Positions 1 to 9,612 of a stretch of DNA of 64,000 nt are shown here, in pieces (position 1 is the first letter of the stretch; each line of letters opens with the position of its first letter). Origin of the DNA: Acidobacteriota bacterium (lineage in GTDB: Bacteria > Acidobacteriota > Thermoanaerobaculia > Multivoradales > Multivoraceae); the NCBI GenBank assembly GCA_028875725.1, contig JAPPCR010000006.1:124001-188000 (forward strand). The letters run 5' to 3'. The notes beneath the pieces are model-generated. The model made no database searches and was not told the DNA's origin. It saw only the letters and a program-made list of their open reading frames with translations. Made by a program: the position numbers and the translations under genes.

Positions 1-147
1 GGTGCTGCTGGCGGCGGTAGTCCGGTCGCCGAAGGAGTAGGCGCCCTCCCTCTCTGCTAAACAATCGTCCTTTGCGGCGTCTTCTCCACTGAACCCACCC
101 GGGCGGCGGCGCGGAGCCGGCGCACTCGGGAGCCAAGGAGGCGCCGT

Positions 148-801
148 TTGACGATCGCAAGCGTTTCGATGACCGAAAGGCCGCCCGCAGCTCCTCCCGT
201 CGCGCCGGACTCTGCCGGGGACACGCTGCAGGGGCTCTTCGAGGAGCACCACCGGCTGATGTTCCACACGGCCTACCGCGTCACGGGCAACGCTTCCGAC
301 GCGGAGGACGTGCTGCAGACGATCTTCCTGCGGCTGCTGAACCGGCCGCCGCAGTCCCTGGACACGGCGAAGGCCGGCGGCTACCTGCGGCGGGCGGCGA
401 TCAACGCCTCGCTCGACCTGATCCGTTCGCGCAAGCGCTCGCGCCTCGTGGCACTGGACCAACAGGTCCTCGAGGAAGTAGGGCCGTCGTCGGCCGTCGA
501 GAGCGATCCGGCGCGGCGCTTCGCTTCGCTGGAACTGCGTGACCGGCTGCGAAGGGAACTCGCCAAGGTCAACCCGCGAGCGGCCGAGATGTTCGTGCTG
601 CGCTACTTCGAGGGTTACCGGAACTCGGAGATCGGGCCGATGATGGGTACGTCGCGCATGACGGTGGCGGTGACACTGCACCGGCTGCGCAAGCGCCTGG
701 GCGCGGCGCTCGCGGCGGAGGACGCGGCAGTCGTCGCGGCCGGGGAATCGAAACAGGACGGACAGGAAGGCCAGGAAGAAGAGCGGAGGAAGCAGCAATG
801 A
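148..801 (+). CDS. ECF-type RNA polymerase sigma factor
   Basis: Alternative sigma factor that would direct RNA polymerase to a dedicated regulon. A sigma-70 region 2 lies at about residues 28-95 (YRVTGNASDAEDVLQTIF is the typical core) and a region 4 helix-turn-helix at about 145-195 (VLRYFEGYRNSEIG, then SRMTVAVTLHRLRKRL). The 217-residue length suits the ECF family; the last 25 residues are a Glu/Gln-rich tail. The TTG at 148 is chosen because AAGGAG (135-140) sits 7 bases upstream; an ATG at 169 is the alternative. The stop overlaps the start of the anti-sigma gene (ATGA), so the two are translationally coupled, as usual for sigma/anti-sigma pairs. The target promoters cannot be read from the window. 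Confidence 0.9.
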   Translation: MTIASVSMTERPPAAPPVAPDSAGDTLQGLFEEHHRLMFHTAYRVTGNASDAEDVLQTIFLRLLNRPPQSLDTAKAGGYLRRAAINASLDLIRSRKRSRLVALDQQVLEEVGPSSAVESDPARRFASLELRDRLRRELAKVNPRAAEMFVLRYFEGYRNSEIGPMMGTSRMTVAVTLHRLRKRLGAALAAEDAAVVAAGESKQDGQEGQEEERRKQQ

Positions 802-3653
802 GCGACCGCAACCAGATGAACCGGACCCTGATCGAGACCGCGCAGGCGATCGCCGCGGAGCGGCCGCCGGCCGATGTCGAGGCTGCCGCGGCCGCACGCG
901 TGCGGCAGGCGCTGACCGCCGCCGCTGGCGATGCCGCCGGAGCCGATGCGCCCGACGCGGACGTCGATGCGAACGCGACGCTGACTTCCTGCGCCGACTA
1001 CCAGGCGCGCATGCCGGCCCTGGTCGCCGGCACGTTGCCGGAGGCGCAGTGCCTCCTGGTGGAGGACCACGCCCGCGAGTGCATCCCCTGCCGCAAGCAC
1101 CTGCAGGCGGTGCGGGCCGGCCGCGCGGTGTCCGACGTTGCCGGCCCCGTGGCGCCGGCGCGGGTCGGCCGCTACTACGCGGCCGCCGCGGCAATGATCG
1201 GTGTGGCCGTGGCGGGCGTGTGGATCAGCCAGCGCGTGCTCCTGCCGCCCCAGAACGGCATCGTGCAGGTTCAGAGTGTTGACGGCCGGATGTTCGTGGC
1301 CGGCGACGACCGCGGGGCGGACCTCGTTCCGCTCGGCCCCGGCGACGCGATCGACGGCGGCGACCGCATCCGCACCGGCGCCGGCAGCCGGGCGGTACTC
1401 GAGCTCGCGGACGGTTCCAGGGTCGAGGCCGCGGGACTCACGACGTTCCGCGTCGACGCCCGGCGCAGCGGCCATCGCGTGCGGGTCGACCGCGGCAGCG
1501 TGATCGTCCAGGCCGCGCAGCAGGAGAACGGTTCGCTGATCGTGTCGACCGCGGAGATGCTGGTGGCGGTCAAGGGCACGATCTTCGCCGTCACCCACGG
1601 CGTCAAGGGGTCGCGGGTGTCGGTGATCGAGGGCGAGGTCGAGGTCGAGAAGGGCCGCGAGCGCCACAACCTGCTCGCCGGCGATCAGTTCCGCAGCCGT
1701 CCGACCCTGGTGGCGATGACGCTGCAGGAGGAAGTCGGCTGGAGCCAGGACGCGGACCGCTACCTCGCCCTGCTCGAGGAGTTCAAGTCGCTGCGCAGCG
1801 AACTGAACCAGTTGATGGAGGCGACGCCGGCGCGCCACTCGACCCGCCTGCTCGACCTGATGCCGGCCGATACGAAGATCTATGTGGCGATGCCGAACGC
1901 CCCGGCGACCTTGAGCGATCTGTTCGCACTCGTGCGGTCGCGCGCCGAGGCGAGCGGTCTGTTCGCCGAGTGGTGGTCCGAGTTCGAGGCCTCCGGCGCG
2001 GTCGGCACGATCGACGACGTGATCGGGTTGCTGGGCGAGCTCGGCGAGACGATGGGCGACGAGACGGTGGTCGCGCTCGCCGGCGGGATCGCCGACAACA
2101 CGGCCCGCCCGTTGATGGTCACGGAGGTGTCGGATGCCGTGGCCCTGCGCGAGGCCCTCGAAGGACACCTGGAGGAGTTGGGCGATGCGATGGGCGACGA
2201 GGGCGCACCGGTCATCGTCGAGGATCTCGATGCGGCGGCAGAGTCGGACGGCGTGCTCCTGGTCTGGATCGCCGACGACCTCGCCGCGGCCTCGCCTTCG
2301 CTCGCGGCGCTTCGCACCGTGGCGGCGCACCGGGACGGCGCCGCCAATCCGTTCGTGGGCTCGCGGCTGCATGGCAGGCTCGCGGAGCGTTACGCCGCCG
2401 GCGCGGAGCTGCTGGCGGCGGTCGAGCTGGCGACGGTCGTGGCTGAACTGGCGGACAGCGACGACGGGGACGGCGATGACGGGGATGCCAGGGGCCTCGC
2501 GTTCAGCGGGCTCGACCACGTCGAGGATCTGGTCGCTTCCCGGACCCAGGACGGCGACCGGGCGAACCTCACCGCGACCCTGAGCTTCGACGGCCAGCGA
2601 TCCGGGATGGTCTCCTGGCTGTCCGAGCCGGGAACCAACGGCGCCCTCGACTTCTTCTCTCCCGACGCGTCCTTCGTCGCCGCCGGCGTGATCGAGGATC
2701 CGCTGACGATCTACGACGAGTTCCTGGAGTTCCTCGCCGGGCTGGGCGGGGAGATGGACGGGCCGCCGGCCGAGATAGAGAGTGAACTGGGCATGTCGAT
2801 TCGCGAGGACTTCCTCGCGCACCTGGGTGGCGAGTACGCCGCCGGCATCGACGGTCCGGTCCTGCCTTCGCCGGCGTGGAAGGCGGTCGCGTCCGTCTAC
2901 GATGCGGAGGGCCTGCAGAACTCGATCGAGACGCTTGCCCGGAAGGCGAACGACCGGCTGGCGGACGAGGGCGTGGGCATGGCGATCGCGATCGACGAGC
3001 AGGAGTCGGGCGGCCGCACGGTCTACCGTCTCTCGGTCGAGATCGACGACGCGGATGGCGACGGCGGGGAGGCGGATGAAGACGACGACTCCCTCGAGGG
3101 AGTGCTCGAGAGCCTTGTGGAAACTCCCGAGATCTTCTACACGTACTTTGATGGGTACATGGTGAGCGCGTCCAGCGTGGCAACGATCGACACCGCGATC
3201 CGCTATCGCGGCAGCGGCGCCTCGCTGACCTCGAGCCAGCAGTTCCTCGATCTGCTGCCCGAGAACGGCTACGCGGACTTTTCCGCGATGGTCTACAACC
3301 GGCTCGCCGAGACGGCCAGCGAACTCTTCGACCTGCTGCCGACGGAGGTCGCAGGTGACGACCAGCAGGCCGTCGTCCAGGCGATCGAGGAGTCGATCAC
3401 CAGCCAGGGGGCGTCCCTCTACACGGTGTACGCGGGCCGCAGCGAGATCGTCGTGACCTCCAGCGGTCCGAGCCTGCTGGCCTTCACCGGGCTTGGTCCA
3501 TTGCTCGGACTCCCCAATCTTCTCCAGGGCCTGGATTCGATCGACGACGGCGCCGATCCCGAAGGGGAGAGCGAACCGGGGGTCGTAGCGGACGATCAGG
3601 TCGCTGAGAGGCTGCCAGCGCTGCCCAACACCCGCTTGAGGCCCGCCGCCTGA
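798..3653 (+). CDS. Giant anti-sigma factor: zinc finger, one TM helix, FecR domain, large extracytoplasmic domain
   Basis: Probable membrane-bound regulator of the preceding sigma factor. The cytoplasmic part holds a zinc-finger anti-sigma motif (C65, then H91-x3-C95-x2-C98). One TM helix follows at about 126-148. A FecR-type domain at about 180-300 contains [10 protein letters not shown] and [11 protein letters not shown], the usual FecR core. Residues about 345-930 form a large extracytoplasmic region, roughly 600 residues, with acidic Asp/Gly-rich inserts. Its pattern ([13 protein letters not shown], then [19 protein letters not shown]) recalls the DUF3352 family, though I cannot confirm membership. 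At 951 residues it is several times longer than an ordinary anti-sigma factor. It overlaps both neighbours (ATGA with the sigma gene, TGATG with the ABC ATPase), so sensing and export are probably one transcriptional unit. The ligand is unknown. Confidence 0.85.
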   Translation: MSDRNQMNRTLIETAQAIAAERPPADVEAAAAARVRQALTAAAGDAAGADAPDADVDANATLTSCADYQARMPALVAGTLPEAQCLLVEDHARECIPCRKHLQAVRAGRAVSDVAGPVAPARVGRYYAAAAAMIGVAVAGVWISQRVLLPPQNGIVQVQSVDGRMFVAGDDRGADLVPLGPGDAIDGGDRIRTGAGSRAVLELADGSRVEAAGLTTFRVDARRSGHRVRVDRGSVIVQAAQQENGSLIVSTAEMLVAVKGTIFAVTHGVKGSRVSVIEGEVEVEKGRERHNLLAGDQFRSRPTLVAMTLQEEVGWSQDADRYLALLEEFKSLRSELNQLMEATPARHSTRLLDLMPADTKIYVAMPNAPATLSDLFALVRSRAEASGLFAEWWSEFEASGAVGTIDDVIGLLGELGETMGDETVVALAGGIADNTARPLMVTEVSDAVALREALEGHLEELGDAMGDEGAPVIVEDLDAAAESDGVLLVWIADDLAAASPSLAALRTVAAHRDGAANPFVGSRLHGRLAERYAAGAELLAAVELATVVAELADSDDGDGDDGDARGLAFSGLDHVEDLVASRTQDGDRANLTATLSFDGQRSGMVSWLSEPGTNGALDFFSPDASFVAAGVIEDPLTIYDEFLEFLAGLGGEMDGPPAEIESELGMSIREDFLAHLGGEYAAGIDGPVLPSPAWKAVASVYDAEGLQNSIETLARKANDRLADEGVGMAIAIDEQESGGRTVYRLSVEIDDADGDGGEADEDDDSLEGVLESLVETPEIFYTYFDGYMVSASSVATIDTAIRYRGSGASLTSSQQFLDLLPENGYADFSAMVYNRLAETASELFDLLPTEVAGDDQQAVVQAIEESITSQGASLYTVYAGRSEIVVTSSGPSLLAFTGLGPLLGLPNLLQGLDSIDDGADPEGESEPGVVADDQVAERLPALPNTRLRPAA

Positions 3654-4603
3654 TGAGTGAGGCGCCGCCGGTCATCGACCTCGACGGTCTCGGGGTTCGG
3701 TTCGGCCGGCACCAGGTGCTCGACGATCTGCGTGGCGCCTTCTCGGGCCGCGCGATCGGCCTCCTGGGACCCAACGGCGCCGGCAAGACGACGCTGCTGA
3801 ACACCCTGCTCGGTTTCTACAGGCCGACCGCCGGCACGGCCCGCCTGTTCGGCATGGACATCACGGCTCAGGGCCGGGAACTCCGGCGTCGGGTCGGCTA
3901 CATGCCGGAGCGGGACGCCTTCATCGCCGGCATCTCCGGCGTCCGCTTCGTGCGGCTCATGGCGGAGGTTTCCGGGCTGCCTCCCGAGGCCGCCCTGGAG
4001 CGCGCGCACGAGGTGTTCTTCTACGTCGGGCTGGGCGAAGCGCGCTACCGCAACGTGGAGACCTACTCGCTGGGCATGAAGCAGTTGCTCAAGCTGGCCC
4101 AGGCGATCGCTCACGGTCCGAGCCTTCTCTTCCTCGACGAGCCGACGAACGGTCTCGACCCGCCGGCCCGCCTGCGCATGCTGCGGCTGATCCGGGAGAT
4201 TCGGGACTCGGGCAGGGCGCGGATCGTCGTCTCGTCGCACCTGCTCCGGGACGTCGAGGAGTGCTGCGAGGAAGTGCTGGTCCTGAACCGGGGCCGGATC
4301 GCCACCTACTGCAACCTGGCCGAAGAACGGCGCGCCAACCGCCGGTTCCTCGAACTCGACCTCGCGGCGGAGCGCGAAGGCGCCGGGAGCGGCTTCCGGG
4401 CCGCGATCGAGGGGCTCGGCTGCGAGGTCGCCGTGGTCAACCGCCGCCGGATCAAGGCCGTCCTGCCGCCGGGTGTGGAGGTGCGCCACATCTACGCTTC
4501 GGCGATCCAGCAGGACGTGACGATTCGCCGCCTGGACTACAAGCGCACTTCGCTGGAGGACATCTTCCTTCAGGCGATGGAGGGCGACGATGGCCGTCTA
4601 TGA
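3653..4603 (+). CDS. ABC transporter ATP-binding protein (first pair)
   Basis: Energises an ABC-2-type exporter with the permease encoded next. The Walker A motif GPNGAGKT is at residues 39-46. The signature SLGMKQ and the Walker B segment [13 protein letters not shown] follow, then the switch histidine in VVSSHLL. After the roughly 230-residue nucleotide-binding domain there is an 80-residue C-terminal extension, as in NatA/CcmA-like exporters. The start ATG overlaps the anti-sigma stop by one base. The C-terminus overlaps the permease gene by 14 bases. Substrate is unknown; the position behind a sigma/anti-sigma pair suggests an envelope-stress or efflux role. Confidence 0.92.
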   Translation: MSEAPPVIDLDGLGVRFGRHQVLDDLRGAFSGRAIGLLGPNGAGKTTLLNTLLGFYRPTAGTARLFGMDITAQGRELRRRVGYMPERDAFIAGISGVRFVRLMAEVSGLPPEAALERAHEVFFYVGLGEARYRNVETYSLGMKQLLKLAQAIAHGPSLLFLDEPTNGLDPPARLRMLRLIREIRDSGRARIVVSSHLLRDVEECCEEVLVLNRGRIATYCNLAEERRANRRFLELDLAAEREGAGSGFRAAIEGLGCEVAVVNRRRIKAVLPPGVEVRHIYASAIQQDVTIRRLDYKRTSLEDIFLQAMEGDDGRL

Positions 4604-5462
4604 CCACGGCTACAAGGGCTACGACGGTCCGCTGATGCCGGCGCGGAGCCGCTTCCTGGTCATCAGCCGCTACGGCCTGCGCGACGTCTTCGCGTCCCGG
4701 CTGTTCCTGGCCTTCTTCGCCTTCTGCTTCGCCTGGCCGCTGGTTCTGCTCGGCGCCATGTACCTGCGCTACAACGCGGAGGCGCTGACCCTGATCAACC
4801 TCGATTCGGCCGACCTGCTCGAGTTCGTCCAGGTCAACACCTGGTTCTTCCAGAACCTCTTCCTGCGCGTCCAGTTGAACCTGGCGTTCGTCGTCGTGCT
4901 CGTCGTCGGGCCGTCGCTGGTGTCGGCCGACCTGCGGAACCGGGCGATGCCGCTCTATCTCTCGCGGCCGCTGACGCGGACCGACTACGTGCTCGGCAAG
5001 CTCGGCGTGCTCGGCGTCCTCGTCTCGGCGATCACCTGGGCGCCGGGGCTGCTCCTGTTCGTGATCCAGGCGTCGCTCGGCGGCCGCGAGTGGCTGCTGG
5101 AGCACTGGCGGGTCGCGCCGTCGATGGTCCTCGTGTCGGTCGTCTGGCTTCTCTGCATGTCGCTGCCGATGCTGGCGATCGCGGCCTGGGTGAAGTGGAA
5201 GCCCTGGGCCCGGATCGTTTTCATGGGCGCGATCCTGACGGGCACGGCCTTCGGCTCGTTCTACAAGGAGTTCTACGACTCCTGGCTCGGCAGCATGGTG
5301 GTCGCCTTCGACGTGACGGACGCGCTCTCCGCCTCCGTGTTCGGCACACAAGGGTCGGTCGAGATGCCGGAGGCGGCCGCCTGGCTCGCGGCGGCCGCCC
5401 TGGCCTCGCTTTCGGCGGCTCTGCTCTACCGGCGCGTGCGGGCCTTCGAGATCGTCAAGTGA
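4590..5462 (+). CDS. ABC-2 family permease subunit (first pair)
   Basis: Integral membrane protein of 290 residues with about six hydrophobic segments: around 30-50, 85-110, 130-155, 180-200, 210-225 and 260-280. This is the usual ABC-2 permease layout. The segment [18 protein letters not shown] resembles the ABC-2 motif in which the permease contacts the ATPase. The N-terminus ([15 protein letters not shown]) is cytoplasmic and Tyr/Gly-rich. It starts inside the end of the ATPase gene and its TGA overlaps the GTG start of the next ATPase (GTGA), so stoichiometric production is likely. No substrate can be assigned. Confidence 0.85.
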   Translation: MAVYDHGYKGYDGPLMPARSRFLVISRYGLRDVFASRLFLAFFAFCFAWPLVLLGAMYLRYNAEALTLINLDSADLLEFVQVNTWFFQNLFLRVQLNLAFVVVLVVGPSLVSADLRNRAMPLYLSRPLTRTDYVLGKLGVLGVLVSAITWAPGLLLFVIQASLGGREWLLEHWRVAPSMVLVSVVWLLCMSLPMLAIAAWVKWKPWARIVFMGAILTGTAFGSFYKEFYDSWLGSMVVAFDVTDALSASVFGTQGSVEMPEAAAWLAAAALASLSAALLYRRVRAFEIVK

Positions 5463-6415
5463 GCGACGATCGCAACATCGTGATCCGCGACGTCTCGAAG
5501 TTCTACGGCGACGTGCTGGGCGTCAACCGGGTCGACCTGGAGATCGAACCTGGCATCACCAGCCTGGTCGGCCCGAACGGCTCCGGCAAGAGCACGCTGA
5601 TGAACCTGCTCGCGGGCCTGCTGCGGCCGACGCGGGGCGAGATCAGCGTTCTCGGCCTCCCGGTGACCCGACCGCAGGATCTGTTCCGCCGTTTCGGCTA
5701 CTGCACCCAGTACGACTCCTTTCCGCGCGGCGCCACCGGCTGGCAGTTCGTCTTTTCCTACCTGCTGCTGCACGGCCTGGACCGCGGCGAGGCGGAACGC
5801 CTGACCGCCCGGGCGCTGGAGCGGGTCGGCCTCGTCGACTCGGCGCACCGCCGGATCGCCGGCTACAGCAAGGGCATGCGGCAACGGATCAAGCTGGCCC
5901 AGGCCATCGCGCACGGGCCGCAGGTCATGGTGCTCGACGAGCCGCTCAACGGCCTCGATCCGATGGTGCGCGCCGAGACGATCGAGCTCTTCCGTCAACT
6001 GGCCGGCGAGGGCCAGCACGTGCTCATCTCGAGCCACATCCTGCACGAGGTCGACCTGCTCTCGGACCGCGTCATCCTGATCTCGAACGGCTACATCGTC
6101 GCCGAAGGCGAGGTGCCGGGCATGCGGGCGGAAGTCGAGGAGGTCCGCGAGCAGCCGCTCCAGGTCTTCGTGCGCTGCGATCGCCCGCAGTGGCTCGCCG
6201 GCCGCGCCTTCGAGTTGGACCACGTCACCGAGGTGCAGCTTCACGACGACGGCGGCGGGCTCCACCTGCGAACGCGCGACGCGGACCGCTTCCTGCGCCT
6301 CGTCGCCGAACTGGTCGCCGAGGGCGGCGTGGAGGTCGAGGCGGTGGGCCCCGCGGACAGCGACCTGCAGGCCGTCTACCGCTACCTGGTTGACGAAGAG
6401 GAGGAGCCCTCGTGA
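5459..6415 (+). CDS. ABC transporter ATP-binding protein (second pair)
   Basis: Second ABC ATPase of the operon, 318 residues from a GTG start at 5459 that overlaps the previous stop. An open frame continues upstream to 5090, but that stretch is only the shadow of the permease gene. Walker A is GPNGSGKS (residues 38-45), the signature is SKGMRQ, and Walker B is [13 protein letters not shown] with the switch histidine in LISSHIL. A C-terminal extension of about 90 residues follows. The two ATPases of this operon share segments such as [10 protein letters not shown], so they look like an ancient duplication of an ATPase-permease pair. It probably works with the permease at 6412-7266. Confidence 0.92.
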   Translation: MSDDRNIVIRDVSKFYGDVLGVNRVDLEIEPGITSLVGPNGSGKSTLMNLLAGLLRPTRGEISVLGLPVTRPQDLFRRFGYCTQYDSFPRGATGWQFVFSYLLLHGLDRGEAERLTARALERVGLVDSAHRRIAGYSKGMRQRIKLAQAIAHGPQVMVLDEPLNGLDPMVRAETIELFRQLAGEGQHVLISSHILHEVDLLSDRVILISNGYIVAEGEVPGMRAEVEEVREQPLQVFVRCDRPQWLAGRAFELDHVTEVQLHDDGGGLHLRTRDADRFLRLVAELVAEGGVEVEAVGPADSDLQAVYRYLVDEEEEPS

Positions 6416-7266
6416 CGGTGGCTCAGGAGTCGGCGGCGCGTCCGCGCCTCGACTGGGCGCTGCTGGCCCGGCAAGTCGGCGGACTCGTGCGCCTGGAGTT
6501 GCGCCGGCTGCTCCTGACCCGCAGGGCGGTGATCCTGGGGCTGGCCTCGGCGGTTCCGGTGGCGATCGTCCTGCTGGTCGGCTCGATCCCGATCGGCGGC
6601 CAGACGGTGCTGGAACGCTTCGGCAACCGGATCGTCTACGAGACGATCTTCGAGACGGTCTTCCTCGGCGCGATCCTGTTCTTCGGTTGCCTGTACGTCT
6701 TCTTCAACCTGTTCCGGGGCGAGATTCTGGAGCGCAGCCTGCACTACCTGCTGCTGACGCCGCTTCGTCGCGAAGTCGTCGTGGCGGCGAAGTACGTGGC
6801 CGCGGTCGCCGCCGTGGCGGTGCTGTTCATGGCCAGCACCGTGTTCAGCTATGCCTTGATCTACCTGCCCGTCGGCTTCGCGGGAGCGATCGAGGACCTG
6901 ACCGCCGGCCCGGGCGGCCGGCATCTCGTGGCCTACCTGGGCGTGACCCTGCTCGCCTGCATCGGCTACGGCTCGCTGTTCACGCTCGTCGGCATGGTGT
7001 TCCGGAACCCGATCATCCCGGCCGGCGCCCTCTACGTATGGGAGATGCTGCACTTCCTGCTGCCGCCGGCGCTCAAGAAGCTCAGCGTGATCCACTACCT
7101 GAAGGGCCTGCTGCCGGTGCCGCTTTCCGACGGTCCGTTCGCTGTGGTCGTCGAACCGCCGCCGCCGGCCGTCTCCGTCCTCGGCCTGCTCGCCTTTGCC
7201 GCCGTCGTGCTCGCGGCGACCGCCCTGATCATCCGCCGCATGGAGATCCGGTACACCGAGGACTGA
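6412..7266 (+). CDS. ABC-2 family permease subunit (second pair)
   Basis: Multi-spanning membrane protein of 284 residues. Hydrophobic helices lie at about 43-62, 80-105, 125-150, 180-205, 215-230 and 255-275, the ABC-2 exporter pattern. The segment [20 protein letters not shown] corresponds to the conserved cytoplasmic loop seen in such permeases. GTG start at 6412, overlapping the ATPase stop (GTGA). It is the last gene of the sigma/anti-sigma/ABC operon and is followed by two tandem GC hairpins at 7278-7311. Function beyond export or membrane remodelling cannot be read from sequence. Confidence 0.85.
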   Translation: MTVAQESAARPRLDWALLARQVGGLVRLELRRLLLTRRAVILGLASAVPVAIVLLVGSIPIGGQTVLERFGNRIVYETIFETVFLGAILFFGCLYVFFNLFRGEILERSLHYLLLTPLRREVVVAAKYVAAVAAVAVLFMASTVFSYALIYLPVGFAGAIEDLTAGPGGRHLVAYLGVTLLACIGYGSLFTLVGMVFRNPIIPAGALYVWEMLHFLLPPALKKLSVIHYLKGLLPVPLSDGPFAVVVEPPPPAVSVLGLLAFAAVVLAATALIIRRMEIRYTED

Positions 7267-7277
7267 TCACTGGGTGA

Positions 7278-7311
7278 GCGGGTCGTCTGACCCGCCGCCG
7301 CCGCAGGCGGC
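7278..7311 (+). terminator. Two tandem perfect hairpins after the ABC operon (no T-tract)
   Basis: GCGGGTC (7278-7284) pairs with GACCCGC (7289-7295) over a 4-base loop. GCCGCC (7297-7302) pairs with GGCGGC (7306-7311) over a 3-base loop. They stand 12 bases after the permease stop, where a terminator or mRNA-end stabiliser would be expected. No run of T follows, so intrinsic termination is not assured. A similar pair of hairpins stands at 27243-27279. Confidence 0.4.
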
Positions 7312-7360
7312 ATGAAGAACGCGCCGGCCGCAGTCCGGCTCGATCTGCCACCATTGCCTT

Positions 7361-7783
7361 GTGGCCCCCATCGACATCGGCGGCGTTGCCGTACCGGAGC
7401 ACGCCCTGACCTTCAAGTTCGTTCGCTCTTCCGGCCCCGGCGGTCAGAACGTGAACAAGGTCGCGACGGCTGCGCAGTGCCGCCTCGACCTCGACGCGGC
7501 CGGTATCGAGGGACCTTTGCGGCGTCGCCTGGAGGCGTTGGCCGGGAAGCGCCTCACGGTGGCCGGCGAGATCGTCGTCTCCGCCGATACCCACCGGACC
7601 CAGGCCCGCAACCGGGCCGAGGCGCTCTCCCGGCTCGGAGCGATGATCGAGGAGGCTCGTGAGGAGCCGCGGCCGCGCCGCCCCACGCGGCCCTCTGCCG
7701 GCGCGAGGGAAAGGCGGCTTCAGGACAAGCGACGGCGCGGCGAGACGAAGAGGCGCCGCGGTCCGGTCGGTCCGGAAGACTAG
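7361..7783 (+). CDS. arfB: Peptidyl-tRNA hydrolase ArfB (ribosome rescue)
   Basis: Rescues ribosomes stalled at mRNA ends by hydrolysing peptidyl-tRNA in the A site. The release-factor GGQ motif is at residues 27-29 within SSGPGGQNVNKVAT. The 140-residue length and the strongly basic tail (RERRLQDKRRRGETKRRRG) match ArfB, whose tail enters the mRNA channel. The GTG start at 7361 gives the usual short N-terminus; no good Shine-Dalgarno is visible. A class I release factor is excluded by size. It seems monocistronic and converges on the small gene at 7793-8188. Confidence 0.92.
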   Translation: MAPIDIGGVAVPEHALTFKFVRSSGPGGQNVNKVATAAQCRLDLDAAGIEGPLRRRLEALAGKRLTVAGEIVVSADTHRTQARNRAEALSRLGAMIEEAREEPRPRRPTRPSAGARERRLQDKRRRGETKRRRGPVGPED

Positions 7784-7792
7784 GAGTGTCGG

Positions 7793-8188
7793 TTACCTGA
7801 GCCCGCCGCGGCACGACACGGTCGTGAAGTGGCCACGGTCCGCCGTTTCCAGGTCGATCTCGATGTCCTGGCCGCGCGTCAGCTCCTCCCAGACCGGATG
7901 GTCTGACGGCGGGCAGGCGAGCTCAGCCACCATGCGCTCGCGTTGACGACCCGGCATGACCATCAGGTCGCCCGCGAACTCGGGAATGACGATGACGCGG
8001 TGGATGAGCGTATCCACACGTTCCAGTTCCCTGCCGACCCAGACCCTGGTCCACCCCTGCCGCAGCCGTTGCGGCGACGGGAAGTCCAGGCTGTGGCGGT
8101 AGACGAGGTCGGCGCTGACGTGAGGCGGAGAACCGCAAGAGACGGGCGCCACTGCGGCGACGATCAGCGGTAGAAGCACGCGGCGCAT
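7793..8188 (-). CDS. Small secreted protein of unknown function
   Basis: Not recognised. The 131-residue product begins with a short basic region and a hydrophobic stretch (MRRVLLPLIVAAVAPVSC), a likely signal peptide. C18 could be a lipoprotein cysteine, but proline at position -3 makes a poor lipobox. The rest is soluble, with a second Cys near the C-terminus (TTVSC), so a periplasmic disulfide is possible. ATG start at 8188, 61 bases from the divergent PQQ-repeat gene; a TAGGTT box lies 10 bases upstream. Coding support is moderate: good codon-position GC bias and a credible signal sequence, but no family assignment. Confidence 0.55.
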   Translation of the reverse strand: MRRVLLPLIVAAVAPVSCGSPPHVSADLVYRHSLDFPSPQRLRQGWTRVWVGRELERVDTLIHRVIVIPEFAGDLMVMPGRQRERMVAELACPPSDHPVWEELTRGQDIEIDLETADRGHFTTVSCRGGLR

Positions 8189-8237
8189 GGCGGCGCAAAA
8201 CCTACCGCACTTGACCCCGCCCGCGACAGGCCACCGC

Positions 8238-8243
8238 TATGCT
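8238..8243 (+). promoter_or_regulatory. Putative -10 box of a leaderless promoter (PQQ-repeat gene)
   Basis: TATGCT ends 6 bases before the ATG at 8250, with no Shine-Dalgarno between. Transcription would begin at or next to the start codon. It is one of several identically placed TANNNT boxes in the window. No convincing -35 element. Confidence 0.5.
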
Positions 8244-8249
8244 CCACCC

Positions 8250-9581
8250 ATGCGAACCCGGATCCTGCTCGTTTGCTTCGCGCTGGGCCTCGCGGTGGCG
8301 CCCATCGCACCGGCCGACGACTGGCCGCAGTGGCGGGGTGACGAGCGCCGCGGCGTCTGGCACGAAGACGGCATCCTCGAACGCTTCCCCGAAGGCGGCC
8401 TCCGCTTCGTCTGGCGCGTGCCGATCGGCGCGGGCTACGGCGGCCCGGCTGTAGCCGCCGGCCGCGTGTTCGCGACCGACTTCGAACGGCTGCCCGGGAA
8501 CCGCGGCCGCGAACGCCTGATCGTGCTCGACGAGGCGACCGGCGAGAAGCTCTGGGAGCACGCCTGGGAAACCGGGATGGCCGGGCTCATGCCCGCCTAC
8601 GCAAACGGCCCGCGGGCAACCCCGACGGTCGATGGCGACCGGGTCTACGTGCTCGGCTCGGCGGGCTACATGGCGGCGCTCTCGGTCGAGGACGGCCGCG
8701 TGCTCTGGCGGCACGACCTGGTGGCCGACTACGAGGCGCCGGTTCAGGCCTGGGGTTTCGTCGGCGCGCCGCTCGTCGACGGCCGCCAGATCATCACCCT
8801 GGTCGGCGGCGAACCCGACGCCATGGTCGTGGCGTTCGATCGGGGGACCGGCGACGAGCTCTGGCGCTCGATGGAGGTAGGCAACGAACCGGGCTACAAC
8901 CCGCCGGTCATCTACGAGCTTGGCGGCCGGAGCCACCTCGTCATCTGGCATCCGAAGGGCATCGCCGGGCTCGACCCGGATGGCGGCGAGGTGTTCTGGC
9001 AGTTCCCCTACGAGGTGGAGTACGGGCAGACGATCGCGACGCCGATCCAGGACGGCAACCAGCTTCTCGTATCGTCCGCGTCGCACGGCTCGACGCTGAT
9101 TGAGGTCGCCGCCGCGTCAACCGGAAAGCCCGAGGCCCGGATCGTCTGGAAAGGCAAGAGCACCAGCAAGGAGGACCTCGACGGCCTCCACGCCTTCAAC
9201 TCCACGCCCGCTTTCGACGGTGACGTGATCTACGGCATCGGCGGTCAGGGCGCGCTGCGCGCCATCGACCGCGCCACCGGCAAGGAGGTCTGGGCGACCT
9301 TCGAGCCGAGCGAGGACGCCCGCATCGCCACCGCCTTCCTGGTCCGGAACGGCGACCGCTACTTCATCAGCAACGACCGCGGCGAACTGATGATCGCCCG
9401 CCTGAGCCGCGACGGTTACCACGAGATCGACCGGACGCGCCTGCTCGAACCGACCACCCGCAGCGTCCGCATCCGCCGGGAGCTCGGCAAGCTCCTCTGG
9501 GTGCACCCCGCTTACGCGAACGGTCACATCGTGCACCGCAACGACCGGGAGATCGTCCGCGCGTCACTCTTGGAGGAGTAG
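8250..9581 (+). CDS. Secreted PQQ-repeat beta-propeller protein
   Basis: Exported protein of 443 residues with a clear signal peptide (MRTRILLVCFALGLAVAPIAPA) and mature start DDWPQWRGDERRG, the N-terminal signature of PQQ-binding-like beta-propeller proteins common in Planctomycetota and Acidobacteriota. Repeat motifs such as LDEATGEKLWEH, LSVEDGRVLWRH, DRGTGDELWRS, DPDGGEVFWQ and DRATGKEVWAT mark successive blades. No quinoprotein catalytic residues are obvious, so a scaffold or binding role is more likely than dehydrogenase activity. The ATG at 8250 is preferred over an in-frame ATG at 8187 because it directly precedes the signal peptide and has a -10 box 6 bases upstream. Confidence 0.85.
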   Translation: MRTRILLVCFALGLAVAPIAPADDWPQWRGDERRGVWHEDGILERFPEGGLRFVWRVPIGAGYGGPAVAAGRVFATDFERLPGNRGRERLIVLDEATGEKLWEHAWETGMAGLMPAYANGPRATPTVDGDRVYVLGSAGYMAALSVEDGRVLWRHDLVADYEAPVQAWGFVGAPLVDGRQIITLVGGEPDAMVVAFDRGTGDELWRSMEVGNEPGYNPPVIYELGGRSHLVIWHPKGIAGLDPDGGEVFWQFPYEVEYGQTIATPIQDGNQLLVSSASHGSTLIEVAAASTGKPEARIVWKGKSTSKEDLDGLHAFNSTPAFDGDVIYGIGGQGALRAIDRATGKEVWATFEPSEDARIATAFLVRNGDRYFISNDRGELMIARLSRDGYHEIDRTRLLEPTTRSVRIRRELGKLLWVHPAYANGHIVHRNDREIVRASLLEE

Positions 9582-9612
9582 GAGAGAAGGCGCCGAGTAC
9601 TCGGGGGAGAAC

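Noticed and set aside
1..147. Possible tail of an upstream gene
   Set aside because: Two frames are open for only 12-19 codons from the window edge; neither carries a motif, so no gene can be claimed.
615..2822. 735-codon open frame on the minus strand opposite the anti-sigma gene
   Set aside because: It is the high-GC antisense shadow of a clearly conserved gene. Its translation is rich in Arg, His and Asp with no family motif.
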